Origin: Fervidibacter sinensis
Lineage (GTDB): Bacteria; Armatimonadota; Fervidibacteria; Fervidibacterales; Fervidibacteraceae
Reading direction: 5' to 3' (one strand)
Length of the DNA stretch: 64,000 bases
NCBI GenBank assembly: GCA_032161045.1
Contig: JAVHTH010000002.1
Shown: positions 49,683-58,067 of the stretch, piece by piece
Layout: the number at the start of each line of letters is the position of its first letter
Position numbering within the stretch: position 1 is the stretch's first letter
Notes under the pieces: generated by a model
Database searches by the model: none
The model's input: the letters and a program-made list of their open reading frames with translations, nothing else
What the model was told of the DNA's origin: nothing
Program-made: the position numbers and the translations under genes

Positions 49683-50900
49683 TTAAATCTCAACGGCAAC
49701 GGTAGCATAGTTTTGGTAAACTTCTTGCGCCGCTGCTAATCCACTGGCAACATCGCACGGGACTCCCTCTTCCCTGAGAATTGAGCCCAATGCGGAAATT
49801 GCCAAAAAGACATTCCGCTTTTGCGATGAATATCCCATCAACCCGAACCGCCAAATGCGTCCCTTGAGCGGTCCTAAGCCAGCACCAATTTCCAAGTGGA
49901 ACTCGTTTAGAAGTCGGGAACGAACGCGAGCCTCGTCAACTCCTTCAGGGACAAGAACGGTTGTCAAGACCGGTAATCGGTGTTCAGGTTCATTGACAAG
50001 CAATGTCAACCCCATAGCCTCCAAACCCGCAGCCAATGCTAACCCGTTGATCCGATGTCTCTCCCATCGGTTTTCCAACCCTTCTTCTTCAATGAGCCGG
50101 AGTGCTTCCCGAAGCGCGAAAACCATGTTAATAGGCGCTGTGTGGTGATATGCTCGGTCCTCGCCCCAGTAACTCTGAACCAGCAAGGCATCAAAATACC
50201 AACTACGGCACGGTCGCTTACGGGATTTCAAAACTTCAATCGCCCTGCTGTTGAAAGTCACAGGTGCTAACCCCGGTGGTGCGCCAATACACTTTTGGGA
50301 CGCAGAGTGGCTGACATCAATGCCCCACTCGTCAATTAAAACTGGCACACCCCCAAGTGAAGTCACAGTGTCCAAAACGACTATGGCATCACACTCGCGG
50401 GCGCATTTTGCTATCTCTTCAACTGGCTGAAGAACTCCTGTGGAAGTTTCTGCGTGGACAAGAGCGACAATTTTGGGTTTATGCTGGCGAATGGCATCGC
50501 ATGCATCGTCTGGGTCAAAGGCTTTGCCCCATTCTTGTTCCACCACGACCACTTCTGCACCAAGCCTCTCAGCCATCTGAGCCATACGATTGCCGAAATA
50601 GCCCTTGACGAAGACAAGCACTTTGTCCCCATCCTCAATCAAGTTTGCGAGACATGCTTCCATCCCTGCAGAACCTGTTCCCGAGACAGGAAAAGTCAAT
50701 CCATTTCTGGTTCTGAAAAGTCGGCGCAATCCTTCCCTAACCTCGTCCATAATTGCCAAAAAATCTGGGTCCAAGTGACCGATGGGTTGGTGCACCATAG
50801 CCCGCAAAACCCGCGGGTCAACATTGCTCGGTCCAGGTCCCATCAAAATCCGATTTGGAGGTGCTAAGTCTTGCCATACTTTCAACCCCAATTCCGACAT
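49683..50900 (-). CDS. class V aminotransferase (serine-pyruvate/alanine-glyoxylate type)
   Basis: 405 residues. PNRILMGPGPSNVDPRVLRAM, FPVSGTGSAGMEACLANLIEDGDKVLVFVKGYFGNRMAQMA, VHAETSTGVLQPVEEIAKC, VLDTVTSLGGVPV, and HSASQKCIGAPPGLAPVTF with the PLP lysine at about 203 are those of alanine-glyoxylate/serine-glyoxylate aminotransferases. GAGLGPLKGRIWRFGLMGYSSQKRN near the C-terminus is also typical. It would move an amino group from serine or alanine to glyoxylate or pyruvate. The ktrB gene follows after 14 bases. ATG 50900, weak ribosome site. Confidence 0.9.
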   Translation of the reverse strand: MSELGLKVWQDLAPPNRILMGPGPSNVDPRVLRAMVHQPIGHLDPDFLAIMDEVREGLRRLFRTRNGLTFPVSGTGSAGMEACLANLIEDGDKVLVFVKGYFGNRMAQMAERLGAEVVVVEQEWGKAFDPDDACDAIRQHKPKIVALVHAETSTGVLQPVEEIAKCARECDAIVVLDTVTSLGGVPVLIDEWGIDVSHSASQKCIGAPPGLAPVTFNSRAIEVLKSRKRPCRSWYFDALLVQSYWGEDRAYHHTAPINMVFALREALRLIEEEGLENRWERHRINGLALAAGLEAMGLTLLVNEPEHRLPVLTTVLVPEGVDEARVRSRLLNEFHLEIGAGLGPLKGRIWRFGLMGYSSQKRNVFLAISALGSILREEGVPCDVASGLAAAQEVYQNYATVAVEI

Positions 50901-51111
50901 TTTTCCTTCATACCCCCTTGTCCGTTTTTGTTTGTAACTTTAGCGACGGTAGCGCAACGGTGTCCCTTCAAAGTTCTGTTCGGCTTTCCCCATCGTCGTT
51001 TTAAGGTTTGACAAGACGGTAAGGTGAATGTTCTAAGCCAAAAAGCATAACACACCCGGAAGGAAAGTGCACACGCTTAGGAGGTGTTCGCACAAAGATA
51101 GCGGTAATTGA

Positions 51112-51175
51112 AAAAACGCCCCAACCGAACACAGCACTGTCTTTAGTGCCACCGTGCCCGATTGGGGCGTTTTTG
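51112..51175 (-). terminator. terminator of the cold-shock gene
   Basis: AAAAACGCCCCAA at 51112 pairs with TTGGGGCGTTTTT ending at 51175, and an inner hairpin (GCACTGTCTTTAGTGC) lies between. On the minus strand the arm is followed by a T-run. It lies 22 bases after the csp stop. The rest of 50901-51196 shows no gene. Confidence 0.85.
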
Positions 51176-51196
51176 TCTAAGACCGCAATTTAGTCT

Positions 51197-51424
51197 TCAA
51201 AGCCAGTCGTTGCTTTTAAGCAACCGAACTTTTTCTGCGCGCGGTCCCTTCGGGGATTGAGAGATTTCCAACTCCACTCGGTCGCCCTGTTTGAGAGAGC
51301 GGAAACCCTTCTGCCCCTCAATGGCGGAGTAATGGACGAAAGCCTCTGTTCCATCGTCACAAGCGATGAAACCGAACCCTTTCGTCTGGTTGAACCATTT
51401 GACTGTTCCTTGGCGCTTTGCCAT
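51197..51424 (-). CDS. cold-shock domain protein
   Basis: 75 residues from ATG 51424 (AGGAGG 11 bases before), five-stranded OB fold. RNP1-like WFNQTKGFGFI and RNP2-like AFVHYSAI are both present, preceded by GTVKWF and followed by GFRSLKQGDRVELEISQSPKGPRAEKV. It binds single-stranded RNA/DNA and acts as an RNA chaperone. The open frame extends upstream (to 51493) but that part has no family similarity. A promoter-like site about 130 bases upstream gives a long 5' leader, as is usual for csp genes. Confidence 0.95.
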   Translation of the reverse strand: MAKRQGTVKWFNQTKGFGFIACDDGTEAFVHYSAIEGQKGFRSLKQGDRVELEISQSPKGPRAEKVRLLKSNDWL

Positions 51425-51550
51425 AGCAACACCGAACCTCCTTGAAATTTGTTTTCGCTTCGGTGCGTCTTCGGCAGCGGCTTCCGTCCCCACTTCAAGG
51501 TTCGGTGCCGCATGCGACCACGACTACCGAAAGCGTTGGCTAAAGTGTGA

Positions 51551-51579
51551 AGCATAGACGCGAAAAACGCAAGGGGCAA
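51551..51579 (-). promoter_or_regulatory. sigma-70-like promoter for the cold-shock gene
   Basis: On the minus strand TTGCCC (51574-51579) is followed after exactly 17 bases by TATGCT (51551-51556). Each box matches the consensus at four of six positions. Transcription would begin near 51544, giving about 120 bases of leader before the csp ATG. No second promoter toward the histidine kinase gene is clear in 51580-51750. Confidence 0.4.
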
Positions 51580-51750
51580 AATAGCGGATTTACCCACCAG
51601 TTTTAAGGTTTTTGATTGACCATTGCGAAATTCACTTGCGAACCGAATGTTAAACCCAATTTCGCTCGTGCTTGGATGGTAGCAAAATTTTTGCAGGTAA
51701 TGCCTTTGCTTGGAAAAAGCAAAACGAAGTCAAGGATGCGGTGAGCGTGA

Positions 51751-53013
51751 ATGAAACTTCCTGAAGCCACTCAAACCCTGTGCCAGCAATGGCAATTGGG
51801 CGATTTGACAATCGTCGCCCAAGCCCTTCAAGCACTGACAGCGCTGAGCAAGGGAGAAGGGCAATTGCTGCTTTGGAGCGACAGCGCATTTGTCACGCTG
51901 CTTGCCGCAAAGGATGGAGAATGGGAAGAACGCTTCATCGGAAAGTTAATTGAACCGAGCGATGAGCCTTTTGCTTTTAAAGCATGGAAGCGACAAGGAC
52001 TTGTCTTCGCCCCAAAAGGTTTACTACGGGGCTCTGAACCGATAGCACATTGCGCTGCCTTCCTGCCCTCCTCAAAACTTGTCTTGACTTTAGATGCTCC
52101 GTTAACGGAAACCGTTAACCTCTCGCCTTGGCAATTTTTTCGTTTCCCACACCGATTGGTTTCTCAGATATCCTTGACATTGTGGCGAGACGAAGTCCCT
52201 TCAAAACTGCTACCTTGGTCGCTTTGTGGACAGGCGGATGTATTTGTTTGGGACGGGAGCGGGAGATTACGCTGGGGGTTCGGAAAACCACCTGAAATCG
52301 GCGATTTCCCCTTAGGCTTAACGGTTGTCAGCGGAATTGTGGTCTTGAGAACCGAGATCGGGACAATCGCTCGCCGTCGCGAAACACCAATGAATTTACT
52401 GCAAGGTTACTCCCTGCTGCGCTCAGAAGTTCATCACAGAGTCAAAAACGATTTGCAAAGCATCATTGGTTGGTTAAGGCTGCAGGCTCGTAACGCTCCC
52501 ATTGAAGCGAGGACCGTGCTTTTGGATGCTGCCGAAAGGATTCGCGCGTTCGCGACAGTTCACGACCTGTTGGCGAGATCAAGGGGCGACACCGTCAACT
52601 TGTGCGAATTGGCTCAAAAGTTGGCACATTGGGCAACAGAGAGAGCAAAGATTGAAGGCAAAGATGTCAGATACGCTGTGATAGGTCCAGATATCTCGCT
52701 CGCTCCCAAACAAGCAAGCACGCTCGCTGCAGTCTTGCACGAGTTGCTTTGGAACGCTTGCAAGCATGGTTTCAGGGTCGGCGACAGCGGAACGATCACT
52801 GTTCGGGCAAAGCAAGAAGGTGCTGAGTTGGTTCTTGAAGTTGTGGACGACGGTGCGGGTTTTAACTTGGAGAAAATTGATGGCTCAACTTTGGGGTTGA
52901 CAATTGTTCGCAACCTCGTTGAGCAGGACTTAGGCGGGAAGTTGGAAATCCTGTCTTCTGTTGGACAAGGCACAACCGTGCGATTGAGAATCCCCATTCA
53001 GAGCATGTCCTAA
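51751..53013 (+). CDS. PdtaS-like sensor histidine kinase (HisKA_2 type)
   Basis: 420 residues. An N-terminal GAF-like region (about 10-110, GEGQLLLWSDSAFVTLLAA) and a PAS-like region (about 120-210) precede the HisKA_2 motif RSEVHHRVKNDLQSIIGWLRLQ with the likely phospho-His at 229. The HATPase_c part has VLHELLWNACKHGF (N box), VVDDGAGFNLEKI (G1) and LGLTIVRNLVEQDLGGKLEILSSVGQGTTVRL (G2). This fits PdtaS, which pairs with an ANTAR response regulator; none is adjacent. No membrane segment, so it is cytosolic. ATG 51751 (GGTGAGCG before it). Confidence 0.9.
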   Translation: MKLPEATQTLCQQWQLGDLTIVAQALQALTALSKGEGQLLLWSDSAFVTLLAAKDGEWEERFIGKLIEPSDEPFAFKAWKRQGLVFAPKGLLRGSEPIAHCAAFLPSSKLVLTLDAPLTETVNLSPWQFFRFPHRLVSQISLTLWRDEVPSKLLPWSLCGQADVFVWDGSGRLRWGFGKPPEIGDFPLGLTVVSGIVVLRTEIGTIARRRETPMNLLQGYSLLRSEVHHRVKNDLQSIIGWLRLQARNAPIEARTVLLDAAERIRAFATVHDLLARSRGDTVNLCELAQKLAHWATERAKIEGKDVRYAVIGPDISLAPKQASTLAAVLHELLWNACKHGFRVGDSGTITVRAKQEGAELVLEVVDDGAGFNLEKIDGSTLGLTIVRNLVEQDLGGKLEILSSVGQGTTVRLRIPIQSMS

Positions 53014-53388
53014 AAACGCTTTTTGAAAAATCCTGTCTTGGGGGTCACGCTTCCAGCGTGCCGAATTTCGGCTCGGCAGGAACTGAGCCCGACGATTTCT
53101 CAAAGAGCACGCCTATAGCGTGCCAATTTTCGGTCGGACAGGAGTCTGCCTCTAAGATTTTGCCGAACGAATTCAGCGTTCAAAAATTTCTGGTGGTGCA
53201 GACATTGTAAATGACGCAAAAGTAGGGGCGGACAAAGTCCGCCCGCTTTTTGGGGCGCATTTTATGCGCCCCTGCTAACATCACTCACAAACTTGCTCAC
53301 CACACAAATTTCTTCCATCATCAAACACTGGCTGAAGATGGTGGCATGAATGATTGGGTCAACAATCCTTTGAGCAAAGAGAGCCGAA
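53014..53388. repeat. palindromic repeat-rich intergenic region
   Basis: 375 bases. Hairpin modules CACGCTTCCAGCGTGCC (53048) and CACGCCTATAGCGTGCC (53109) and two ...CGG(C/T)CGG(G/A)CAGG pieces belong to the same family as at 24.4 and 63.1 kb. A twin-palindrome unit lies at 53222-53275 (GTAGGGGCGG...GCGCCCCTGC, inner hairpins GGGCGGACAAAGTCCGCCC and GGGGCGCATTTTATGCGCCCC). Nothing is recognised between 53276 and 53388. Confidence 0.7.
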
Positions 53389-54147
53389 TCATTTTTGCCG
53401 AACCGCCACAACTATCAAACGCTGGCTGTCCCAAGTGTAAGGTGAACCATCATAGTCGCCGAACAAGTTCGTAACTTGTAAACCAACCCGTTCAAGCATG
53501 GTTCTCAGTTCGGAAGCGGTGTAAAGTCTGATTGATGAAAGGCGCTCATATCGGACTCCGTCGCGGGCTATGAAAATCCATCGTGTTTCAATCCGCCCAC
53601 TTAAATGGTCAAAAGTTCGCTCCTCCAACACAAACCAACCTTCGTTGTCGGCTCGCCATCCCATTGGCTGGAAGTTCCTAACAAGCCAATCTCGGTTCAT
53701 CAAGTCAAGCAGAAACTTTCCGCCTCGCTTAAGGGCTTGTGCCACTTTCACCAGAACCTTTTCGTCCTCCGCTTCGTTCTCAAGGTAACCGAAAGATGTG
53801 AACATGTTTATGACGGCGTCAAATTCGCTGACAAAATCAATTTCGCGCATGTCAGATTGCAAGAAAGTTATTGTCAAGCCTTCCTGTTCGGCTCGCTTTC
53901 TCGCGGCGTAAAGGAGCGCTTCAGATAGATCAACTCCGACGACCTGAAATCCGCGCCTCGCCAGTTCAAGGCTATGTCTTCCCTGTCCGCAACACAAATC
54001 CAAAATTTTTGCGCCTTGGGGCAATTCAAGGGCACGGATTATGAAATCAACCTCGTGCCGCACCTGCTCAAGCGTCTCAAACGGTTGGTAAACCTGCAAA
54101 TACAGGTCATCAAAAAATTCACGATACCATTGAGCCATGCCTTTCAC
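53389..54147 (-). CDS. class I SAM-dependent methyltransferase
   Basis: 252 residues. Motif I ILDLCCGQGRHSLELARRGFQVVGVDLS (SAM-binding glycine loop); motif II-like FLQSDMREIDF and FDAVINMFTSFGYLE; motif III GGKFLLDLMNRDW. C-terminal β-strands complete the fold. Substrate unknown. The start region MKGMAQWYREFF overlaps the stop of the PIN-domain gene upstream (ATGA, 54144-54147), so it is the last gene of the toxin-antitoxin operon. An ATG at codon 4 is an alternative. Confidence 0.88.
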   Translation of the reverse strand: MKGMAQWYREFFDDLYLQVYQPFETLEQVRHEVDFIIRALELPQGAKILDLCCGQGRHSLELARRGFQVVGVDLSEALLYAARKRAEQEGLTITFLQSDMREIDFVSEFDAVINMFTSFGYLENEAEDEKVLVKVAQALKRGGKFLLDLMNRDWLVRNFQPMGWRADNEGWFVLEERTFDHLSGRIETRWIFIARDGVRYERLSSIRLYTASELRTMLERVGLQVTNLFGDYDGSPYTWDSQRLIVVAVRQK

Positions 54148-54584
54148 CTCTGCCTCAAAAATTCAACAGGTGTCACAACCTTTAGACGGGTTTTGCCCTT
54201 AAAGTGCTTTGCGTTCCAAGTTACGAAAGTGTCAACATCGGGATGACTCTCAGCCGTCAGCAAAACCAAGGCATCTCCAAGAGCCATTTTGCGCTTGATG
54301 AAAGTTCTGACCGCTTCAACCAAGTCGGTCAGTGTAGTGATACCGTGTGGAAACAAAATCGCAACACCAAAGTGTCGCTCAAACTCATCCCAAAAGCGCT
54401 CAAACTGTTGTTCGCTCATTCCAAAGGACAGTTCGCCAATAACTTCCAACTTGTTGAAAATAGTTGTGGCAAATTCGCCAACATTTTCCCGAACGACGCT
54501 TAAAAACTGCTCATTTTCATGTGCCCTAACATCGCGCGGGTAACGAGCAGCGATAACGAAGATGTCACTGTCAATAACTTTCAT
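54144..54584 (-). CDS. PIN-domain (VapC-like) protein, copy 1
   Basis: 146 residues, PIN nuclease fold: VIDSDIFVIAARYP (Asp5, Asp7), TTIFNKLEVIGELSFG (Glu), KMALGDALVLLTAESHPDVDTFVTWNAKHF with Asp residues for the metal site, and KVVTPVEFL at the end. VapC-like toxins cleave RNA; here the pairing with a small upstream gene supports a toxin-antitoxin role. The stop and start overlap on both sides (ATGA). The C-terminal third is almost identical in DNA to copy 2 at 54872-55321 (one difference in 112 bases), while the middle is diverged. Confidence 0.82.
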   Translation of the reverse strand: MKVIDSDIFVIAARYPRDVRAHENEQFLSVVRENVGEFATTIFNKLEVIGELSFGMSEQQFERFWDEFERHFGVAILFPHGITTLTDLVEAVRTFIKRKMALGDALVLLTAESHPDVDTFVTWNAKHFKGKTRLKVVTPVEFLRQR

Positions 54585-54865
54585 TCGTCAAACCTCCAAG
54601 GTCGTCCCCTTAGCCACGACATTATTTCCTCGGTGCTGTGAAGTCCCAATGCTTCCTCAGCCCGCTTTTGAATTTCCCTCAATTCTGCGAACCAAGGGTC
54701 GTCAGCCAAAGGGTCGCGCAATTTCGCTTTACTCCCCTTCCCGCTACCAACCCCTTTGCCCTTGCTTTGTTCCAAATCCTTTGACAACCACCTAAGCAAC
54801 TTCCTTTGCTCCCGCTTCGGCAACTTCTTCGCAAGTTCGTAAACTTCTCTCGCCGTCACTGCCAT
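54581..54865 (-). CDS. VapC-associated antitoxin-like protein, copy 1
   Basis: 94 residues. An N-terminal helical region TAREVYELAKKLPKREQRKLLRW is followed by a flexible Gly/Ser/Lys linker (GKGVGSGKGSKAKL) and the variable C-terminal part PLADDPWFAELREIQKRAEEALGLHSTEE. It ends in LRGRPWRFDE. Small size, coupling to the PIN gene (ATGA overlap) and a variable tail fit an antitoxin. The family is not recognised by name. The DNA for residues 1-61 is nearly identical to copy 2 at 55318-55602. ATG 54865, ribosome site GGTGAG. Confidence 0.7.
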   Translation of the reverse strand: MAVTAREVYELAKKLPKREQRKLLRWLSKDLEQSKGKGVGSGKGSKAKLRDPLADDPWFAELREIQKRAEEALGLHSTEEIMSWLRGRPWRFDE

Positions 54866-54871
54866 TCTGTC

Positions 54872-55321
54872 TCACCGCCTTTGCATTTCATTCACAAACT
54901 CCAACGGTGTCACAACCTTTAGACGGGTTTTGCCCTTAAAGTGCTTTGCGTTCCAAGTTACGAAAGTGTCAACATCGGGATGGCTCTCAGCCGTCAGCAA
55001 AACCAAGGCATCTCCAAATTTCATGCGCCTGTATAGGTAAATCCGAACCTTTTCGGAAAACTGTTGCCAGTCATCAACTCTGGCAGGGAATATGACTTCA
55101 ACTCCAAAATGCTCTTCAAATCCTTCCCACAATCGGTCAAGTTGGGATTGAGTCATGCCGAACGAGCAAACCCCAACCGTTTCCAATTTGTTGAAAATGG
55201 TCGTCACAAAGTTCCCACGCTGCAACCTCATCAAGGCGATGAATTCGTTGTTAATTTCAGCCCTTTGGTCCTCGGGGTGCAAAGCAGCAATGACAAAGAT
55301 GTCAGTATCTACCGCTTTCAT
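54872..55321 (-). CDS. PIN-domain (VapC-like) protein, copy 2
   Basis: 149 residues with the PIN acidic residues kept: AVDTDIFVIAALHP, TTIFNKLETVGVCSFG, KFGDALVLLTAESHPDVDTF and TWNAKHF. It shares the C-terminal third with copy 1 almost base for base, yet the segment from about residue 15 to 105 is diverged (QRAEINNEFIALMRLQRG against the copy-1 sequence at that place). Its start overlaps the antitoxin-like gene upstream by 4 bases. The offset between the two copies is 737 bases throughout. Confidence 0.82.
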   Translation of the reverse strand: MKAVDTDIFVIAALHPEDQRAEINNEFIALMRLQRGNFVTTIFNKLETVGVCSFGMTQSQLDRLWEGFEEHFGVEVIFPARVDDWQQFSEKVRIYLYRRMKFGDALVLLTAESHPDVDTFVTWNAKHFKGKTRLKVVTPLEFVNEMQRR

Positions 55322-55602
55322 TCGTCAAACCTCCAAGGTCTTCCACGAAGCCATGTCATCACTTCCTCAACCGTTCTGAACCCAAGTTCCTTCATCGCCT
55401 TCTGCATGCCTTCCCTTAACTCTGCGAACCAAGGGTCGTCAGCCAAAGGGTCGCGCAATTTCGCTTTACTCCCCTTCCCGCTACCAACCCCTTTGCCCTT
55501 GCTTTGTTCCAAATCCTTTGACAACCACCTAAGCAACTTCCTTTGCTCTCGCTTCGGCAACTTCTTCGCAAGTTCGTAAACTTCTCTCGCCGTCATTGCC
55601 AT
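55318..55602 (-). CDS. VapC-associated antitoxin-like protein, copy 2
   Basis: 94 residues, same length as copy 1. It differs mainly in the last third (REGMQKAMKELGFRTVEEVMTW) and is identical over TAREVYELAKKLPKREQRK and the Lys/Gly/Ser linker. Its first 10 bases overlap the end of the O-antigen ligase gene upstream, so it is the second gene of that transcript. Divergence in the toxin-facing part of both antitoxin and toxin suggests two specific pairs. ATG 55602 (GGTGAAGCG before it). Confidence 0.7.
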   Translation of the reverse strand: MAMTAREVYELAKKLPKREQRKLLRWLSKDLEQSKGKGVGSGKGSKAKLRDPLADDPWFAELREGMQKAMKELGFRTVEEVMTWLRGRPWRFDE

Positions 55603-57635
55603 TTCGCTTCACCGTCCAAAATTTTGCTGCGAGTTTCGGAAATTTCGTCAAGCAGTTCCTTCACATACTCCTCTTGGCTCTTCGCAACCTCAGGTTCACT
55701 GGCTTTCAAGATGGGCAGGTAAGCGTCAAGGAAACTTCTCAGCATCGCTTCGGCTTCAGCAAGCAACTTTTTCGCTTCCCGCAATTTGCTGTGCCTCGCC
55801 AGCCGAATTTTGCCCGCAACGATGAAAATGTCTTGCCATTGGTCAATGGGCTTGTATCGCCCGTAGGCATTTCGGTCAAGTTCAGTTAGTCTCCGATAAA
55901 TTCGCACTGCCTCGTTGATTCTTCCCTGCTCTTCCATCAATTCACCCAACCTAAAAAGCGCTTCCGTGTCTGTGCGGTTGAATTTCAACGCCGTCCTGAG
56001 AGCCTGCTCTGCTTCACGAGTCTTTCCGAGTTCCCGCAAAATTCTTGCCTTAACCTTGTAATTGCCCGAGCGGGTTGGTTGCAGTTGGATTGCTTCATCG
56101 CAAAGTTTCAGTGACTGCTTAAGCCGAAATTCATCGCCCGTGGCTTTCGCCCAAGCCTCAAGTAAGATTGCCCTGTCAATTCTGTGACGAGCGTTGAGCG
56201 GGTCAGCGCCACTTGCGAGTTCAAGCCAATAAAGTCTTGCCGAAGGCAACATCTCACTTTGAGCCTGCTTGACAAAGTATGCGCCACGAGTAACTGAGAC
56301 TGCATGCCAAAGCCCAACTAAAATCGGCAACAGCAAAGCGATCTGCCAACGCCATTGAATTTGCCATCGGGTTTGAATCGTTGAGAGCACAATCCCGCAA
56401 ACTATCGCCAACGCCAGTAAGTTCGCCAATGTCATCCATGCTGTCTCAACAAAGTTGTGCAAGCAAAAGGCAATGACGGCAGCGATGCAACCCCAGCGGA
56501 CGGGCAAATGGGCAAATCGGTGAGTCGGCAAATCCGAAGGTCGGGAGAAAATCAAAGTCGCGAAGAAGGCAAGCAAAATTGTCAACCCGACGAAACCGCT
56601 TTCAATAGCGACTTGCAAAAATCCGTTATGAGCGTGGCGGGTGAAACCGACATTCGTGAATTGTGGATAAGCCCACTCAAAAGTCCCTGCCCCGAAACCA
56701 GCAATTGGTTTTGTCAATGCGCCGGCAAGCGTTGCCTTCCAAACGAAAATGCGAAACATCCACGAGTGAGCCTGAGCGCTAAGAAGCGTCTCAAACCGCA
56801 GCCGAATTGGTGGGACAAGTGCAATAACCGCGAACAATACTGTTAATCCGAACACGAAAATTAACCGCAAACGCTTACGAGTTTGCTCTGATGTTGACCT
56901 TGTTATTGCCATGATGCCATACGCAATTGCGCCTGCAAGCCAAGCAAGTAGCGCACCTTTTGAACCTGTAAGCACCATCGCTGCGAACGAGAGAAATGAG
57001 ACAAGAGTAGGCAGTAAAGTCCAGCCTCGCGGGCGTTGAAAACTAATGCCCAAGGAGACGAAAAAGGCAAGTAACAGGAAGTTGCCGAATAAATTAGGTT
57101 GCAAGAACGGACCGAAGATGCGCCAACCGAAATTGCCCATTGCAGCGTTGAACACATACTCCCTAAGTCCATGCAGTGCCGTCAATGTCGCTGCGCTAAC
57201 GAACGCAACCGCAACCCATAGTCTCCTTCCTTCACTGCTCAAGTGCCGAATCAAGGTAGCGATAATCGCAAACGCCATCCACTTGCTCGCTTCCAGCAGA
57301 CTCGCCCACCGGTAAACAGAGATGAAAGTTGTCAGCCATTGCCATAAGGCGAAAGCGAGTAAAATTGCTTCAGGAACAGTCAGCGACAGCGACATTTTTT
57401 GCCAAATTTGCCATGCCAAAGCAATTGAACCCACTACCAAAATCGCTGTCAAAACGATGCCTGACAAAAACAAATCGTTCGTCCCTGTCATGTAAGGCAA
57501 AGCGACAGCAAAAATTGTCAAGGCTGCAATGGGCAACCAAGTCTGGACTTGCATCAACAACCCTTGCTGGCTTCGCCATTCCGTTTTCGTTCGTTTTTGC
57601 TTTTGAAGCGTTGCCCTTGTCCGTTGCTTCGCCAT
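55593..57635 (-). CDS. O-antigen ligase/Wzy-like polymerase with C-terminal TPR region
   Basis: 680 residues from ATG 57635 (a GTG nine bases earlier is possible). About 12 membrane segments fill the first 440 residues. The Wzy_C/WaaL-like loop PIAGFGAGTFEWAYPQF, NVGFTRHAHNGFLQVAIESGFVGLTIL (H-x-H-N-x-x-L-Q-x-x-x-E-x-G) is the family signature. The last 230 residues are soluble TPR-like helices (GNYKVKARILRELGKTREAEQALR, EALFRLGELMEEQGRINEAVRIYRRL). This layout is frequent in Wzy/WaaL homologues that polymerise or ligate surface glycans. No LPS glycosyltransferases are adjacent. Confidence 0.9.
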   Translation of the reverse strand: MAKQRTRATLQKQKRTKTEWRSQQGLLMQVQTWLPIAALTIFAVALPYMTGTNDLFLSGIVLTAILVVGSIALAWQIWQKMSLSLTVPEAILLAFALWQWLTTFISVYRWASLLEASKWMAFAIIATLIRHLSSEGRRLWVAVAFVSAATLTALHGLREYVFNAAMGNFGWRIFGPFLQPNLFGNFLLLAFFVSLGISFQRPRGWTLLPTLVSFLSFAAMVLTGSKGALLAWLAGAIAYGIMAITRSTSEQTRKRLRLIFVFGLTVLFAVIALVPPIRLRFETLLSAQAHSWMFRIFVWKATLAGALTKPIAGFGAGTFEWAYPQFTNVGFTRHAHNGFLQVAIESGFVGLTILLAFFATLIFSRPSDLPTHRFAHLPVRWGCIAAVIAFCLHNFVETAWMTLANLLALAIVCGIVLSTIQTRWQIQWRWQIALLLPILVGLWHAVSVTRGAYFVKQAQSEMLPSARLYWLELASGADPLNARHRIDRAILLEAWAKATGDEFRLKQSLKLCDEAIQLQPTRSGNYKVKARILRELGKTREAEQALRTALKFNRTDTEALFRLGELMEEQGRINEAVRIYRRLTELDRNAYGRYKPIDQWQDIFIVAGKIRLARHSKLREAKKLLAEAEAMLRSFLDAYLPILKASEPEVAKSQEEYVKELLDEISETRSKILDGEAKWQ

Positions 57636-58067
57636 CTTTGTCACCGCTTCAAAAGTGTGCCATCAAAAAAGCGACTGCGATGGCTGAACTCAAAATGGTC
57701 GCACATCACGAATGGCAACCGTATGCCCAGAAACTTGTCCTATGCACGATGAGAGCAGTTTTTAACCCCTTCCTATAGCAAAATCCGCTCGTTCGTGCCA
57801 TTTGCCAATTCGTCTGACATTAGAGACAAGACAGGCAGAAGCCGTGAAAAAGGTAAGACGACGAAGGTGACCGAGAGAAGGTTGCCTTTTCCAAAACCTG
57901 TTTTGTGAGTGGGCTACAGGTTCAGGACAAAGGTATGTCCTCATAAGTGGTGTTGAAAGGGCAAGTTGGAGTGGGTAAACTTTCTGCAGGCGCAAGTGTG
58001 GAGCGAAGTTACGCACTTCTACTTTCCCAGACTCGTAACTCTTTTCGGAAAGGGGTGTCTGTCGGTA
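57636..58067. other. intergenic region, no gene recognised
   Basis: 432 bases between divergently read genes. A short frame upstream of the HEAT gene is open to about 57966, but the first ribosome-site-like AAAGGGG precedes the ATG at 58068. I see no clear promoter, palindrome or RNA structure here. Confidence 0.5.
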
